This document shows positions 1 to 5,085 of a stretch of 8,217 nucleotides of DNA, piece after piece. The stretch's first letter is position 1, and each line of letters begins with the position of its first letter. The notes beneath the pieces were generated by a model that made no database searches, was not told the origin of the DNA, and worked only from the letters and a program-made list of their open reading frames with translations. A program made the translations under genes and the position numbers. Source of the stretch: an uncultured Collinsella sp. (GTDB taxonomy: Bacteria; Actinomycetota; Coriobacteriia; Coriobacteriales; Coriobacteriaceae); assembly GCA_902489955.1 (NCBI GenBank), contig CABUBY010000078.1, positions 1 to 8,217 of the forward strand, in the 5' to 3' direction.

Positions 1-2
1 TG

Positions 3-1073
3 ATCGGCCTTTCGGTCACCGATGGCCTAGGGTTCGAGACCGATGTGTACGAGAGTTCCTACGCCAGGGCCAACGGCATTTCGGGCGCGACTTTCTCGGT
101 TGGCGACCCGAGCGAGCTGTGCTTCGAGGTGACCGGCAGCGCGATCGACCGGAACCCGCCCACGGTCTCGAACGTTTCCATCTCCGCGAAGAGGGTCCCC
201 GTCGGCGGGATCCTCCGTATCTATTGCAATGTAGGCGACGCGGACGGCGTAAAGTCTGTCTCCCCGATCCTCGGCGACCCCGGCTATGTCGAGGACCCGA
301 ACTCTTTAAAGACCCGCAAAACGTTGAGCTGCAGCTACGATGCGGCAAGGGGCTATATCGAAATCGAGTTCCCCACGTCGCTCTCGATGGGCTCGTTTGA
401 AATCCAAGCCCTCGCGGTCCTCGACAAGACGGGCCACGAGACCTTCGTCTACAGCTCCGCCTACGCCGAGCGTAACGGCAAGACCGGCGTTCAGACCTTT
501 GATGTCGACGACGCGGGGGACGTCACCTTCGACGTGACCGCTCCGCTGTATGCCGCCACCAAGGGCGACGGGCAGGCGTATGCAAAGGACGGCGAGGCCG
601 GTCTGACCTTCCGCTTCAGCGGTCCTCTCGATGAGTTCACGCGTCTCCTCGTGGACGGAACTGAGGTCTCCGCCGAGAACTACACCGCAACCAGGGGCAG
701 CACGATTATCGAGCTCAGGCCGTCCTACCTGGACACGCTCGCCGGCGGCGGACACACCGTCACGGCCGTCTGGAAGGACGGGACGGCGACCGATGCGTCC
801 TTCACCGTGGAGGGGAAGGCCCAAGGGGAGCAGGCGGGCGGAAAGACCGACGTAGATTCACCCGGCGACAACAAAAGTGATCCTGCCACTCCTGAAAAGG
901 ACGCCGACGAGGCGGCTACAAAAAAGTCGGGACGCACGACAGCCGATGAACCAAAGCTCGCTGCAACCGGCGACTCCACTTGGATGGCCAACATCGCATT
1001 GGCCATGGCGGCCACGGCCTGCTTCACGGCAGCGAGAAGGCTTGAGCCCAAGCAGCATAAGCACGAACAGTAG
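3..1073 (+). CDS. Sortase-anchored surface protein, Ig-like repeats plus X2-like module, 5'-truncated by window
   Basis: The reading frame is open to the left edge, so this is the C-terminal part (about 356 residues) of a longer protein; the GTG at 45 is internal. Two related modules are visible. The segment at 45-86 (VYESSYARANG then SG) recurs 134 codons later at 447-488 (VYSSAYAERNG then TG), and each is followed by an acidic strand ending in FxVTG or FDVTA, so this is a tandem beta-sandwich (Ig-like) repeat. From about 555 to 815 there is a further module (FRFSGPLDEF, LLVDGTEV, the NYTA stretch, GGGHTVTAVWKDG) that matches the X2-like carbohydrate-binding/Ig-like module of Gram-positive surface proteins. 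A linker rich in D, K, P and T (about 815-950) leads to LAATG at 957-971, a hydrophobic helix and a charged tail (RRLEPKQHKHEQ). This is a classic sortase sorting signal with A in place of P at position 2. It is probably exported, covalently wall-anchored and adhesive or glycan-binding. The ligand is not identifiable. Confidence 0.85.
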   Translation: MGLSVTDGLGFETDVYESSYARANGISGATFSVGDPSELCFEVTGSAIDRNPPTVSNVSISAKRVPVGGILRIYCNVGDADGVKSVSPILGDPGYVEDPNSLKTRKTLSCSYDAARGYIEIEFPTSLSMGSFEIQALAVLDKTGHETFVYSSAYAERNGKTGVQTFDVDDAGDVTFDVTAPLYAATKGDGQAYAKDGEAGLTFRFSGPLDEFTRLLVDGTEVSAENYTATRGSTIIELRPSYLDTLAGGGHTVTAVWKDGTATDASFTVEGKAQGEQAGGKTDVDSPGDNKSDPATPEKDADEAATKKSGRTTADEPKLAATGDSTWMANIALAMAATACFTAARRLEPKQHKHEQ

Positions 1074-1093
1074 CTCAAAGCGAACTCAACTGG

Positions 1094-1119
1094 GAAGGGC
1101 AGATGGATAGCCGTCCTTC
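1094..1119 (+). terminator. Weak hairpin after the surface-protein gene
   Basis: GAAGG (1094-1098) can pair with CCTTC (1115-1119), continued by G1099-C1111 and C1100-G1110 across a three-base bulge. The hairpin sits 20 bp after the surface-protein stop. The following bases (TCTTATAAT) are only mildly T-rich, so this is at best a weak intrinsic terminator. Confidence 0.25.
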
Positions 1120-1122
1120 TCT

Positions 1123-1128
1123 TATAAT
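1123..1128 (+). promoter_or_regulatory. Candidate -10 box (TATAAT) upstream of the 1256 gene
   Basis: A perfect TATAAT lies 128 bp before the start codon of the downstream gene. No recognisable TTGACA-like hexamer sits at the expected 16-18 bp spacing, and there is no TGn extension, so the assignment is tentative. The 182-bp gap otherwise holds nothing I can identify. Confidence 0.25.
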
Positions 1129-1243
1129 CAACCCAATCCGCTGAAATGCAATCAGTTAACGAGTTTCGCCAGACGCTCGGCCTCTACCCCGCTCTAGCAA
1201 GCCACCAGGCGATGAGATAATGCCCACGACTATCAACGTAAGC

Positions 1244-1249
1244 AAGGAG
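1244..1249 (+). promoter_or_regulatory. Ribosome binding site AAGGAG that fixes the start at 1256
   Basis: AAGGAG lies six bases before the ATG at 1256. The longer in-frame ATG at 1220 has no such motif, so the 1256 start is preferred and the 12-codon extension is discarded. Confidence 0.8.
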
Positions 1250-1255
1250 CGCGCT

Positions 1256-2491
1256 ATGGCAGACAACGAGACCAAACCCTCGGCGAACGACGGCCGAGAG
1301 GAGCTCGTGGCAAAACAGCTCGCATCGACCAAAATCCACCTCGCGCTCACTCAGAAGCGGGTGGACGTCTCCGGCGCCATCAAGCTACCGCTCGAGCGAA
1401 TTCCCCAACTCGGCGTGGCGTTCGCCTCGCTCCCCTCGATGTTTCGCACCGTCACCAACACGGTGAGCGTGCCCACGCTGCTCCAGGCGACTGACAAATA
1501 TGGTAACCCGCTCGATCCGTCGAAACTCAACACGTTCAAGGACGGCAACGGTCTCACAGGGGGCTACCGCGACGCCGCCAAGGGCCTTGGGCAGGCGCGC
1601 TTCCACGTAGTCGAGGGCGACATCGCCACGAGCGTCACGCAGGTGCCTTACGATCCAACATCGCTATTCATGGCAGCCGCAATCGCGCAGATAAACCAAA
1701 AGCTCGACTCCATCCAGGAGTCCGTCGACGAAATGTTCGAGTACATGCGTCAGCGCGACAAGGCCAACATGCGTGGCAACCTCAAGACGCTCGCAGACAT
1801 CCTCAACGGTTACGGCCTCAACTACGGCAACGCCACCTACATGGCAAACGCCCATATGAAGGTGCTCGACATCAAGCAGTCGTCCGCGCAGGACATGGAA
1901 CTCTTCCGCTCGCAGGCACAGGCGGATCTGAAAAAGAAAGGGTTCATCGAGGTGCGAGACGGCTTGGGCAGACGCCTCGACAAGGTGCTCGACTACCTCA
2001 AAGACTGCCAGCTCGCCACCTACATCCACGCGTTCTCGCTGTTCCTCGAACCCATGCTCGCCCAGAACTTCGAGCCCGCAAAGCTCGCGGACGCCACTGC
2101 GAAGATCGAGGCTGATTCGATCGCGTACCGCGAGCTCTACACCGACTGCTACAACGCACTCGAAGCGGGGGCTGTCGACACCGTCGATGCGGCACTGCTG
2201 GGCGGTATCGCGTCCGCGGGCAAATTGCTCGGTCACGCCATCGCAAAGACCCCCGTGGGCGACCATACACTCATCGACGAGGCGCTCGAAGGCGCAGGAG
2301 AGAGCATCGGAAAGTTCAACGACAAGCAATCCGAGAAACTCCTCGAAAAGCTCCATCAGGCAAAGACGCCCGACGTCACGCCGTTCAAGCAGAGCGTAAA
2401 GGAGATCGACACCCTCTACAACCGCCCCGCGCAGATCGCCGTGGACGCCGAGAACGTCTACATCTTGCCTGCCAAGCAGCAGGAAGAGTAA
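1256..2491 (+). CDS. Conserved hypothetical protein, 411 aa, helical, function unknown
   Basis: The start at ATG 1256 is set by AAGGAG at ideal spacing. The protein is soluble-looking, with no signal peptide. The N-terminal ~115 residues contain a moderately hydrophobic stretch (QLGVAFASLPSMFRTVTNTV). A long helical, possibly coiled-coil segment begins near residue 137 (AAAIAQINQKLDSIQESVDE) and continues into charged helices with FEYMRQRDKA, LKTLADILNGYGLNYGNATY and HMKVLDIKQ. I recall this pattern from uncharacterised Firmicutes and Actinobacteria proteins in which a helix is followed by a 'DIL..Y..N....Y' signature and 'LDIK', but I know no function for them. Near residue 315 there is a glycine/alanine-rich hydrophobic segment (ALLGGIASAGKLLGHAIA) that could pack in a core or touch membrane. 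The C terminus is Q/E-rich. It is transcribed alone and convergent to the exonuclease gene, with 41 bp between the stops. The gene model is firm; no function is assigned. Confidence 0.8.
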   Translation: MADNETKPSANDGREELVAKQLASTKIHLALTQKRVDVSGAIKLPLERIPQLGVAFASLPSMFRTVTNTVSVPTLLQATDKYGNPLDPSKLNTFKDGNGLTGGYRDAAKGLGQARFHVVEGDIATSVTQVPYDPTSLFMAAAIAQINQKLDSIQESVDEMFEYMRQRDKANMRGNLKTLADILNGYGLNYGNATYMANAHMKVLDIKQSSAQDMELFRSQAQADLKKKGFIEVRDGLGRRLDKVLDYLKDCQLATYIHAFSLFLEPMLAQNFEPAKLADATAKIEADSIAYRELYTDCYNALEAGAVDTVDAALLGGIASAGKLLGHAIAKTPVGDHTLIDEALEGAGESIGKFNDKQSEKLLEKLHQAKTPDVTPFKQSVKEIDTLYNRPAQIAVDAENVYILPAKQQEE

Positions 2492-2532
2492 CGATACGCG
2501 ACAGGCACGCGCCATGCAGACAGCTAACGCCC

Positions 2533-3267
2533 CTACCTTCCCGCCGCCTTCAGCTTCAGCAGCAGGTCGCCCAGCTCGGGGCACTTGCTAGAGAGGCGTG
2601 TCTGGGCCCGCTCGCCCATCCCCCAACGTTGGCGGACTTCTTGGGCGCGCGGACTCACGTGATAGTCCCCGTCCATCACCTGCTTGAGCAGCTTGGCGGT
2701 CACGCGCGCATCGGCTAGGGCGCTGTGGGCATGGCCCGTCGACTCGTCAAACTCGATGCCGAACCACGTTGCCGCGTCGCCCAACGAGACGCGCCCGTGG
2801 CTGCCAACGTCCATGATCGAGGTGTAAAACGCCTGCAGGTCGGCCCAGTCCGTAGGAAATGTGGAAAGGTCGATGTGCTTTGCCTGGCACTCGGTCAAAA
2901 GCTGCCGACGGTCCGCACCGTTCCAACAGACCACCTGGGCGGAGTAGCGACCGATCCAATCGCTGAGCCTTTTTATCACCATGTAGAGCGGATCGGCCAT
3001 CGCGGTGTCCACGGCCGATATCCCCGTGAGCTCGCGGACGGGATACGCAACGCCTTCGGTAAATTCCGTCTGCACAAACTGCGAGAACTCGCCCATAACG
3101 TTGCCGTGGTAATCGAGCTTAACGGCGCCGACCTCGATAATCTCATTGCGCAGCCCACGGCGCTGGCGCTGTTTTGGCACCGGCGCAAACTCAAAGTCCA
3201 GCACAATCTGGCGCGCAAAGTTCGTCGTATCGATAGCCGAGATACACGGCGTCTTTTCAGCTGACAC
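2533..3267 (-). CDS. DEDDh-family 3'-5' exonuclease (RNase T / DnaQ-like fold), 244 aa
   Basis: All core motifs of the DEDDh exonuclease superfamily are visible. Exo I is IVLDFEFAP, with D24 and E26 as metal ligands. Exo II lies around WNGADRRQL, with D119. Exo III is GHAHSALADARVTAKLL, with H181 and D186 in the H-x4-D spacing of the DEDDh subgroup. Proteins with this architecture remove nucleotides from 3' ends of DNA or RNA using two metal ions. The substrate cannot be read from sequence, and this stand-alone form (not fused to a polymerase or helicase) resembles generic 'exonuclease domain' proteins near the KapD/ERI-1 type. The start is GTG at 3267, preceded on the minus strand by GGAGAAAGG with eight bases between. 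The ~60-residue tail after Exo III (QEVRQRWGMGERAQTRL region) is basic and may bind nucleic acid. It is the last gene of the minus-strand series and has its own leader, which shares sequence with the leader of the SIMPL gene. Confidence 0.85.
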   Translation of the reverse strand: MSAEKTPCISAIDTTNFARQIVLDFEFAPVPKQRQRRGLRNEIIEVGAVKLDYHGNVMGEFSQFVQTEFTEGVAYPVRELTGISAVDTAMADPLYMVIKRLSDWIGRYSAQVVCWNGADRRQLLTECQAKHIDLSTFPTDWADLQAFYTSIMDVGSHGRVSLGDAATWFGIEFDESTGHAHSALADARVTAKLLKQVMDGDYHVSPRAQEVRQRWGMGERAQTRLSSKCPELGDLLLKLKAAGR

Positions 3268-3309
3268 GGTTAGGGCCTTTCTCCGTTGCTTGCCGCTTGT
3301 TACATAAGC

Positions 3310-3337
3310 GGCTACATTGCCGTAAGGATAGGTGGCC
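3310..3337 (-). promoter_or_regulatory. Leader hairpin upstream of the exonuclease gene
   Basis: GGCTAC (3310-3315) can pair with GTGGCC (3332-3337), with one wobble when read as RNA. The counterpart upstream of the SIMPL gene (4669-4692) forms a perfect 7-bp stem around a similar loop (GCGGTAAG there, GCCGTAAGG here). The pairing is kept while the bases change, which favours a real structure, but its role is unknown. Confidence 0.35.
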
Positions 3338-3424
3338 GCGCGGACATGAAAGCTGGGCGCAATACCATGCGCTAATCACACGCCATGCAGACGGCCCCAA
3401 GAGAGTCGCCCGCTCTATTCAAAT

Positions 3425-3474
3425 GGATGAAAAGATTTAGGCCCGGTGACTTGAATCAGCGGTCATCCCGGGCC
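3425..3474 (-). terminator. Intrinsic terminator on the minus strand, copy A
   Basis: GGCCCGG (3440-3446) pairs with CCGGGCC (3468-3474). Inside, after a two-base bulge, TGAC (3447-3450) pairs with GTCA (3462-3465). Read on the minus strand, the stem is followed by TAAATCTTTT, as in a rho-independent terminator. It would stop transcripts coming from the SIMPL gene, or any RNA antisense to the small peptide gene, before the exonuclease leader. Its twin is at 4788-4836. Confidence 0.6.
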
Positions 3475-3479
3475 CATCA

Positions 3480-3728
3480 ATATGCAGTGTACCTACAGAG
3501 GGCTGGTTAATCAAACGGGCTTTCGGTGACGAAGACCTGCGCGTCTAGCCCCAATCGCCCAGCGCCGTCTTCTGCCGCCCTTACGAAAGGCTGCTATTCG
3601 AGGGAATCACGTTGCTGTTATTATCGAACATATATTCGTATTTATGACCGCGCTTTGATAGAATGGCAGTTGTTGACGGCAGTTCCATGTGCCGGGCAGC
3701 GCCCTCCATGCGACGGGAGGTGATGCCC
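3480..3728. other. Non-coding stretch unique to copy A, 5' region of the peptide gene
   Basis: No convincing gene lies here. It contains the extra terminal block (3503-3535), an A+T-rich patch (3615-3665) unlike its GC-rich surroundings, and a -10-like TAGAAT (3659-3664) about 65 bp before the peptide start. I could not find a good -35 hexamer (TTCGTA at 3635 is a poor match). On the minus strand GATAAT occurs around 3618-3623, which could serve a transcript antisense to the peptide leader, again without a clear -35. Confidence 0.4.
3702..3720 (+). promoter_or_regulatory. Shine-Dalgarno-sequestering hairpin of the small peptide mRNA
   Basis: CCCTCC (3702-3707) is perfectly complementary to GGGAGG (3715-3720), with a seven-base loop between. 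GGAGG is the ribosome binding site for the ATG at 3729, eight bases further on. Folding the mRNA would therefore hide the site. Type I toxin mRNAs commonly use this kind of self-inhibition; here the pairing is read directly from the sequence and the regulatory effect is inferred. Confidence 0.6.
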
Positions 3729-3854
3729 ATGACCGATCTGATTGATTTCGTGAAGCTCCTGACCGCTTTGGTCTCGCTCCTCACGGCGCTTATCGGACTT
3801 TCCGAGGCACTTAAGCAGCGTACGAAGCAAAAGAAGAGGGGTCGACGCCGTTAA
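3729..3854 (+). CDS. Small hydrophobic/basic peptide, 41 aa, type I toxin-like
   Basis: The peptide begins MTDLIDFVKLLTALV, continues as one hydrophobic helix rich in L, T and A to about residue 28, and ends in a strongly basic tail (KQRTKQKKRGRRR). That is the layout of membrane-acting type I toxins: short, a single transmembrane helix and a cationic end. I do not recognise a named family. The start ATG 3729 is chosen over ATG 3723 because GGGAGG lies eight bases upstream of 3729 but only two bases upstream of 3723. The Shine-Dalgarno can be sequestered by an upstream CCCTCC. The last codons and stop lie inside a stable hairpin (3838-3866). A second, broken copy exists at 4842-4947 with the hydrophobic and EALKQ portions conserved, and most changes between the two are single substitutions. 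Alternatives are a small membrane regulatory peptide or a chance ORF in a structured RNA. Confidence 0.6.
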   Translation: MTDLIDFVKLLTALVSLLTALIGLSEALKQRTKQKKRGRRR

Positions 3855-3866
3855 GGCATTGACCCC
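3838..3866 (+). terminator. Hairpin overlapping the end of the peptide gene (copy A)
   Basis: GGGGTC (3838-3843) pairs with GACCCC (3861-3866). The stem continues through G-U, A-U, one C-A mismatch and GCC/GGC to a GTTAA loop, giving 11 pairs out of 12. The copy B equivalent at 4934-4956 keeps eight pairs around one mismatch with different bases, so the structure is conserved although the sequence is not. No strong T-tract follows (TTAATCG), so it may be a 3'-end stabilising or processing structure rather than a terminator. Confidence 0.45.
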
Positions 3867-3878
3867 TTAATCGAAGTA

Positions 3879-3915
3879 ACGGCGCTGCCCAGCTATCCAC
3901 AACTTGGGCTGCCGT
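3879..3915 (+). terminator. Second conserved hairpin after the peptide gene (copy A)
   Basis: ACGGC (3879-3883) pairs with GCCGT (3911-3915), and inside GCCCA (3887-3891) pairs with TGGGC (3905-3909). Copy B has the same arrangement (ACGGC 4971-4975 with GCCGT 5003-5007, and CCCA with TGGG). The plus-strand tail is CCTTATTCT here and CTTTATTCT in copy B, moderately U-rich. It is a plausible terminator for the peptide transcript and could act in both directions. Confidence 0.45.
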
Positions 3916-4004
3916 CGGCCTTATTCTACCCACGGACATTGAGTTTAACAAATGGTTTTTTCGGTAGCGAAGCCTCGGTCCCTCAGCCGCTCAGCACCTG
4001 CTTC

Positions 4005-4646
4005 CTACTCCAGCCACCATTCCATATCCACGGAGCACTCGACCTCGATAGGCTCTGGCTCCAGCACCGTCTCCTCGGAGCCTCCGGACGCCCCATCGGG
4101 AGCACACGCGGCAACACAGTATGTTCGACCATAGCCCGCCGCCCGACTGTTATACGAGATATGCTTGACGCCGCCCAGCATAGACCCCGCCGCAACGGCA
4201 AGTGCCTGCGCGTTGCCGCGAGCACGTTCAACCGCACGGGCAATCAGGGCGTCTTCCGCCGCGCGCTGATCCGCCAACTCAAATCGAATGCTCATGTCGG
4301 GATGTGACTCGCAGGTATTGAGTGCGGTCCACACAGCAGCAAAGTCAGTCGAATCGACAGGCGCGGCAACCGTACCGTACGCATAGTAGTTGTAGCCCAC
4401 AATCGTCGCCTTCTTGCGCGTCATCTGCGCATAACAAGTGTACCGACAGCATGTTAATTCGCTATCCAAACCAAAGGGCGCCAGCGCGGCGGCTACGCGG
4501 GCGCGATCGGTGTTGTAATCCTCCAGGCACGATTCCTTGGTGGTGCGGCGACCACCAAAGCCAATGCTAAAGATCACGCGGTCGGGCATAACCTCGTCCT
4601 CTATCTCGGCGCCAACGCTCACATAACCGGTCTTATCCGTTGCCAT
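4005..4646 (-). CDS. SIMPL (DUF541) domain protein, 213 aa, no signal peptide
   Basis: The N terminus (YVSVGAEIEDEVMPDRVIFSIGF) is the typical opening strand of the SIMPL/DUF541 fold: G-x-E followed by a P-D pair and an alternating beta strand. Later the protein has the paired-residue pattern of the family (FELADQRAAEDALIARAVERA, AQALAVAAGSMLGGVKHISY). Known SIMPL proteins have varied or unknown roles, and many are exported oligomers. This one starts directly in the domain without a signal peptide or lipobox, so it is probably cytoplasmic. The start at ATG 4646 is preferred because AAAGGA lies eight bases upstream; the GTG at 4664 would add six codons and lie before that site. A cysteine cluster (ELTCCRYTCYAQ, C66, C67, C71) is unusual for the family and could be redox- or metal-related. 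The gene is flanked by the two copies of the intergenic element, so recombination between them could delete it. Confidence 0.75.
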   Translation of the reverse strand: MATDKTGYVSVGAEIEDEVMPDRVIFSIGFGGRRTTKESCLEDYNTDRARVAAALAPFGLDSELTCCRYTCYAQMTRKKATIVGYNYYAYGTVAAPVDSTDFAAVWTALNTCESHPDMSIRFELADQRAAEDALIARAVERARGNAQALAVAAGSMLGGVKHISYNSRAAGYGRTYCVAACAPDGASGGSEETVLEPEPIEVECSVDMEWWLE

Positions 4647-4668
4647 GACATCCGTCCTTTCCACGAAT

Positions 4669-4692
4669 GGCTACGTTGCGGTAAGCGTAGCC
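4669..4692 (-). promoter_or_regulatory. Perfect leader hairpin upstream of the SIMPL gene
   Basis: GGCTACG (4669-4675) and CGTAGCC (4686-4692) form a perfect 7-bp stem with a 10-base loop, 22 bp before the SIMPL start codon and partly overlapping the expected leader. It corresponds to the weaker stem at 3310-3337. It could be a translation-control structure or an operator; the sequence does not decide. Confidence 0.45.
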
Positions 4693-4733
4693 ACCCGTGC
4701 GGACACAAAAATGGGATGCTGTGCCACGCGCGC

Positions 4734-4752
4734 CAGGCACGCGCCATGCAGA
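4734..4752. repeat. 19-bp exact repeat shared with 2502-2520
   Basis: CAGGCACGCGCCATGCAGA is found here and, identically and in the same orientation, at 2502-2520 between the convergent genes. In copy A only the right part (CGCCATGCAGA, 3381-3391) is retained. Confidence 0.7.
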
Positions 4753-4787
4753 TGGCCCCAAGAGAGTCGCCCGCTCTATTCAAATGG

Positions 4788-4836
4788 ATGAAAAAGATTG
4801 AGGCCCGGTGACTTGAATCAGAGGTCATCCCGGGCC
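4788..4836 (-). terminator. Intrinsic terminator on the minus strand, copy B
   Basis: GGCCCGG (4802-4808) pairs with CCGGGCC (4830-4836), with TGAC/GTCA extending the stem. On the minus strand the stem is followed by TCAATCTTTTTC. It lies between the ATPase relic and the SIMPL leader and would insulate the SIMPL gene from upstream transcription. Confidence 0.6.
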
Positions 4837-4841
4837 CATCA

Positions 4842-4947
4842 GAGCTCGTAGAGCTCTTGGTTGCTTTGGTCTCGCTCTTCACGGCGCTTATCGAACTTTC
4901 CGAGGCACTCAAGCAGCATTCGAAGCATAACAAGTCGCTGCCATTAA
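4842..4947 (+). pseudogene. Broken second copy of the small hydrophobic peptide
   Basis: The frame encodes ELVELLVALVSLFTALIELS followed by EALKQHSKHNK, clearly homologous to residues ~8-34 of the intact peptide. The usual ATG and GGGAGG site are missing because of the ~264-bp deletion. A 5-bp loss near 4934 shifts the frame so that the equivalent TAA (4945-4947) is bypassed. Both ends are therefore damaged and no ribosome binding site is seen. The hydrophobic core is still open, so a chance TTG start (4857) cannot be fully excluded. Confidence 0.65.
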
Positions 4948-5085
4948 GGCACCGACCTCTTGACCAAGCAACGGCGTTTCCCAGCTCTCCAGAACTTGGG
5001 CTGCCGTCAACTTTATTCTATCCGCGAGCATCTGGTTTACCAAATGGATTTTCGGTAAAGGAAGCACGGCACGCCCGCAAAACCA

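Larger units (their letters stand above)
3310..3978. repeat. Intergenic repeat element, copy A (complete)
   Basis: This is one of two same-orientation copies; the other is at 4669-5070. Matching blocks, in order, are: a leader hairpin block (3310-3350); a ~100-bp block (3381-3479) that I count as four differences from copy B; the peptide-coding block (3765-3835, roughly 92% identical by eye); two hairpins (3838-3866 and 3879-3915); and a terminal block with TTTAACAAATGG (3941-3978). The offset is 1361-1362 bp in the first part and 1098 bp in the peptide part, so copy B lacks about 264 bp that copy A has (about 3480-3743). Inside that extra stretch, 3503-3535 is itself a third copy of the terminal block, which suggests that copy A was built by a tandem duplication. 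Confidence 0.85.
4669..5070. repeat. Intergenic repeat element, copy B (shortened)
   Basis: This copy has the same order of blocks and orientation as copy A: leader hairpin, ~100-bp terminator block (4742-4841), peptide block, two hairpins and terminal block (5032-5070). It lacks about 264 bp relative to A at the junction after 4841, which removed the ribosome binding site and start of the small peptide. The terminator block is far better conserved than the flanks, which suggests constraint or gene conversion. Confidence 0.85.

Noticed and set aside
1145..1219. 24-codon ORF beginning ATG 1145
   Set aside because: No ribosome binding site and no recognisable content; it ends just before the alternative start of the next gene.
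1220..1255. Longer N terminus for the 1256 gene from ATG 1220
   Set aside because: No Shine-Dalgarno at 1220, while AAGGAG is perfectly placed for 1256.
1664..2584. 306-codon minus-strand ORF opposite the hypothetical protein
   Set aside because: High-GC shadow frame with low-complexity content; the plus-strand gene has a proper start signal and a protein-like sequence.
3440..3474. tRNA acceptor-like 7-bp stem GGCCCGG/CCGGGCC
   Set aside because: Only about 21 bases lie between the arms, too few for a tRNA; a terminator hairpin fits better.
3893..3903. DnaA-box-like CTATCCACA in copy A
   Set aside because: A single 8/9 match, not present in copy B, and part of a hairpin loop. No sign of an origin.
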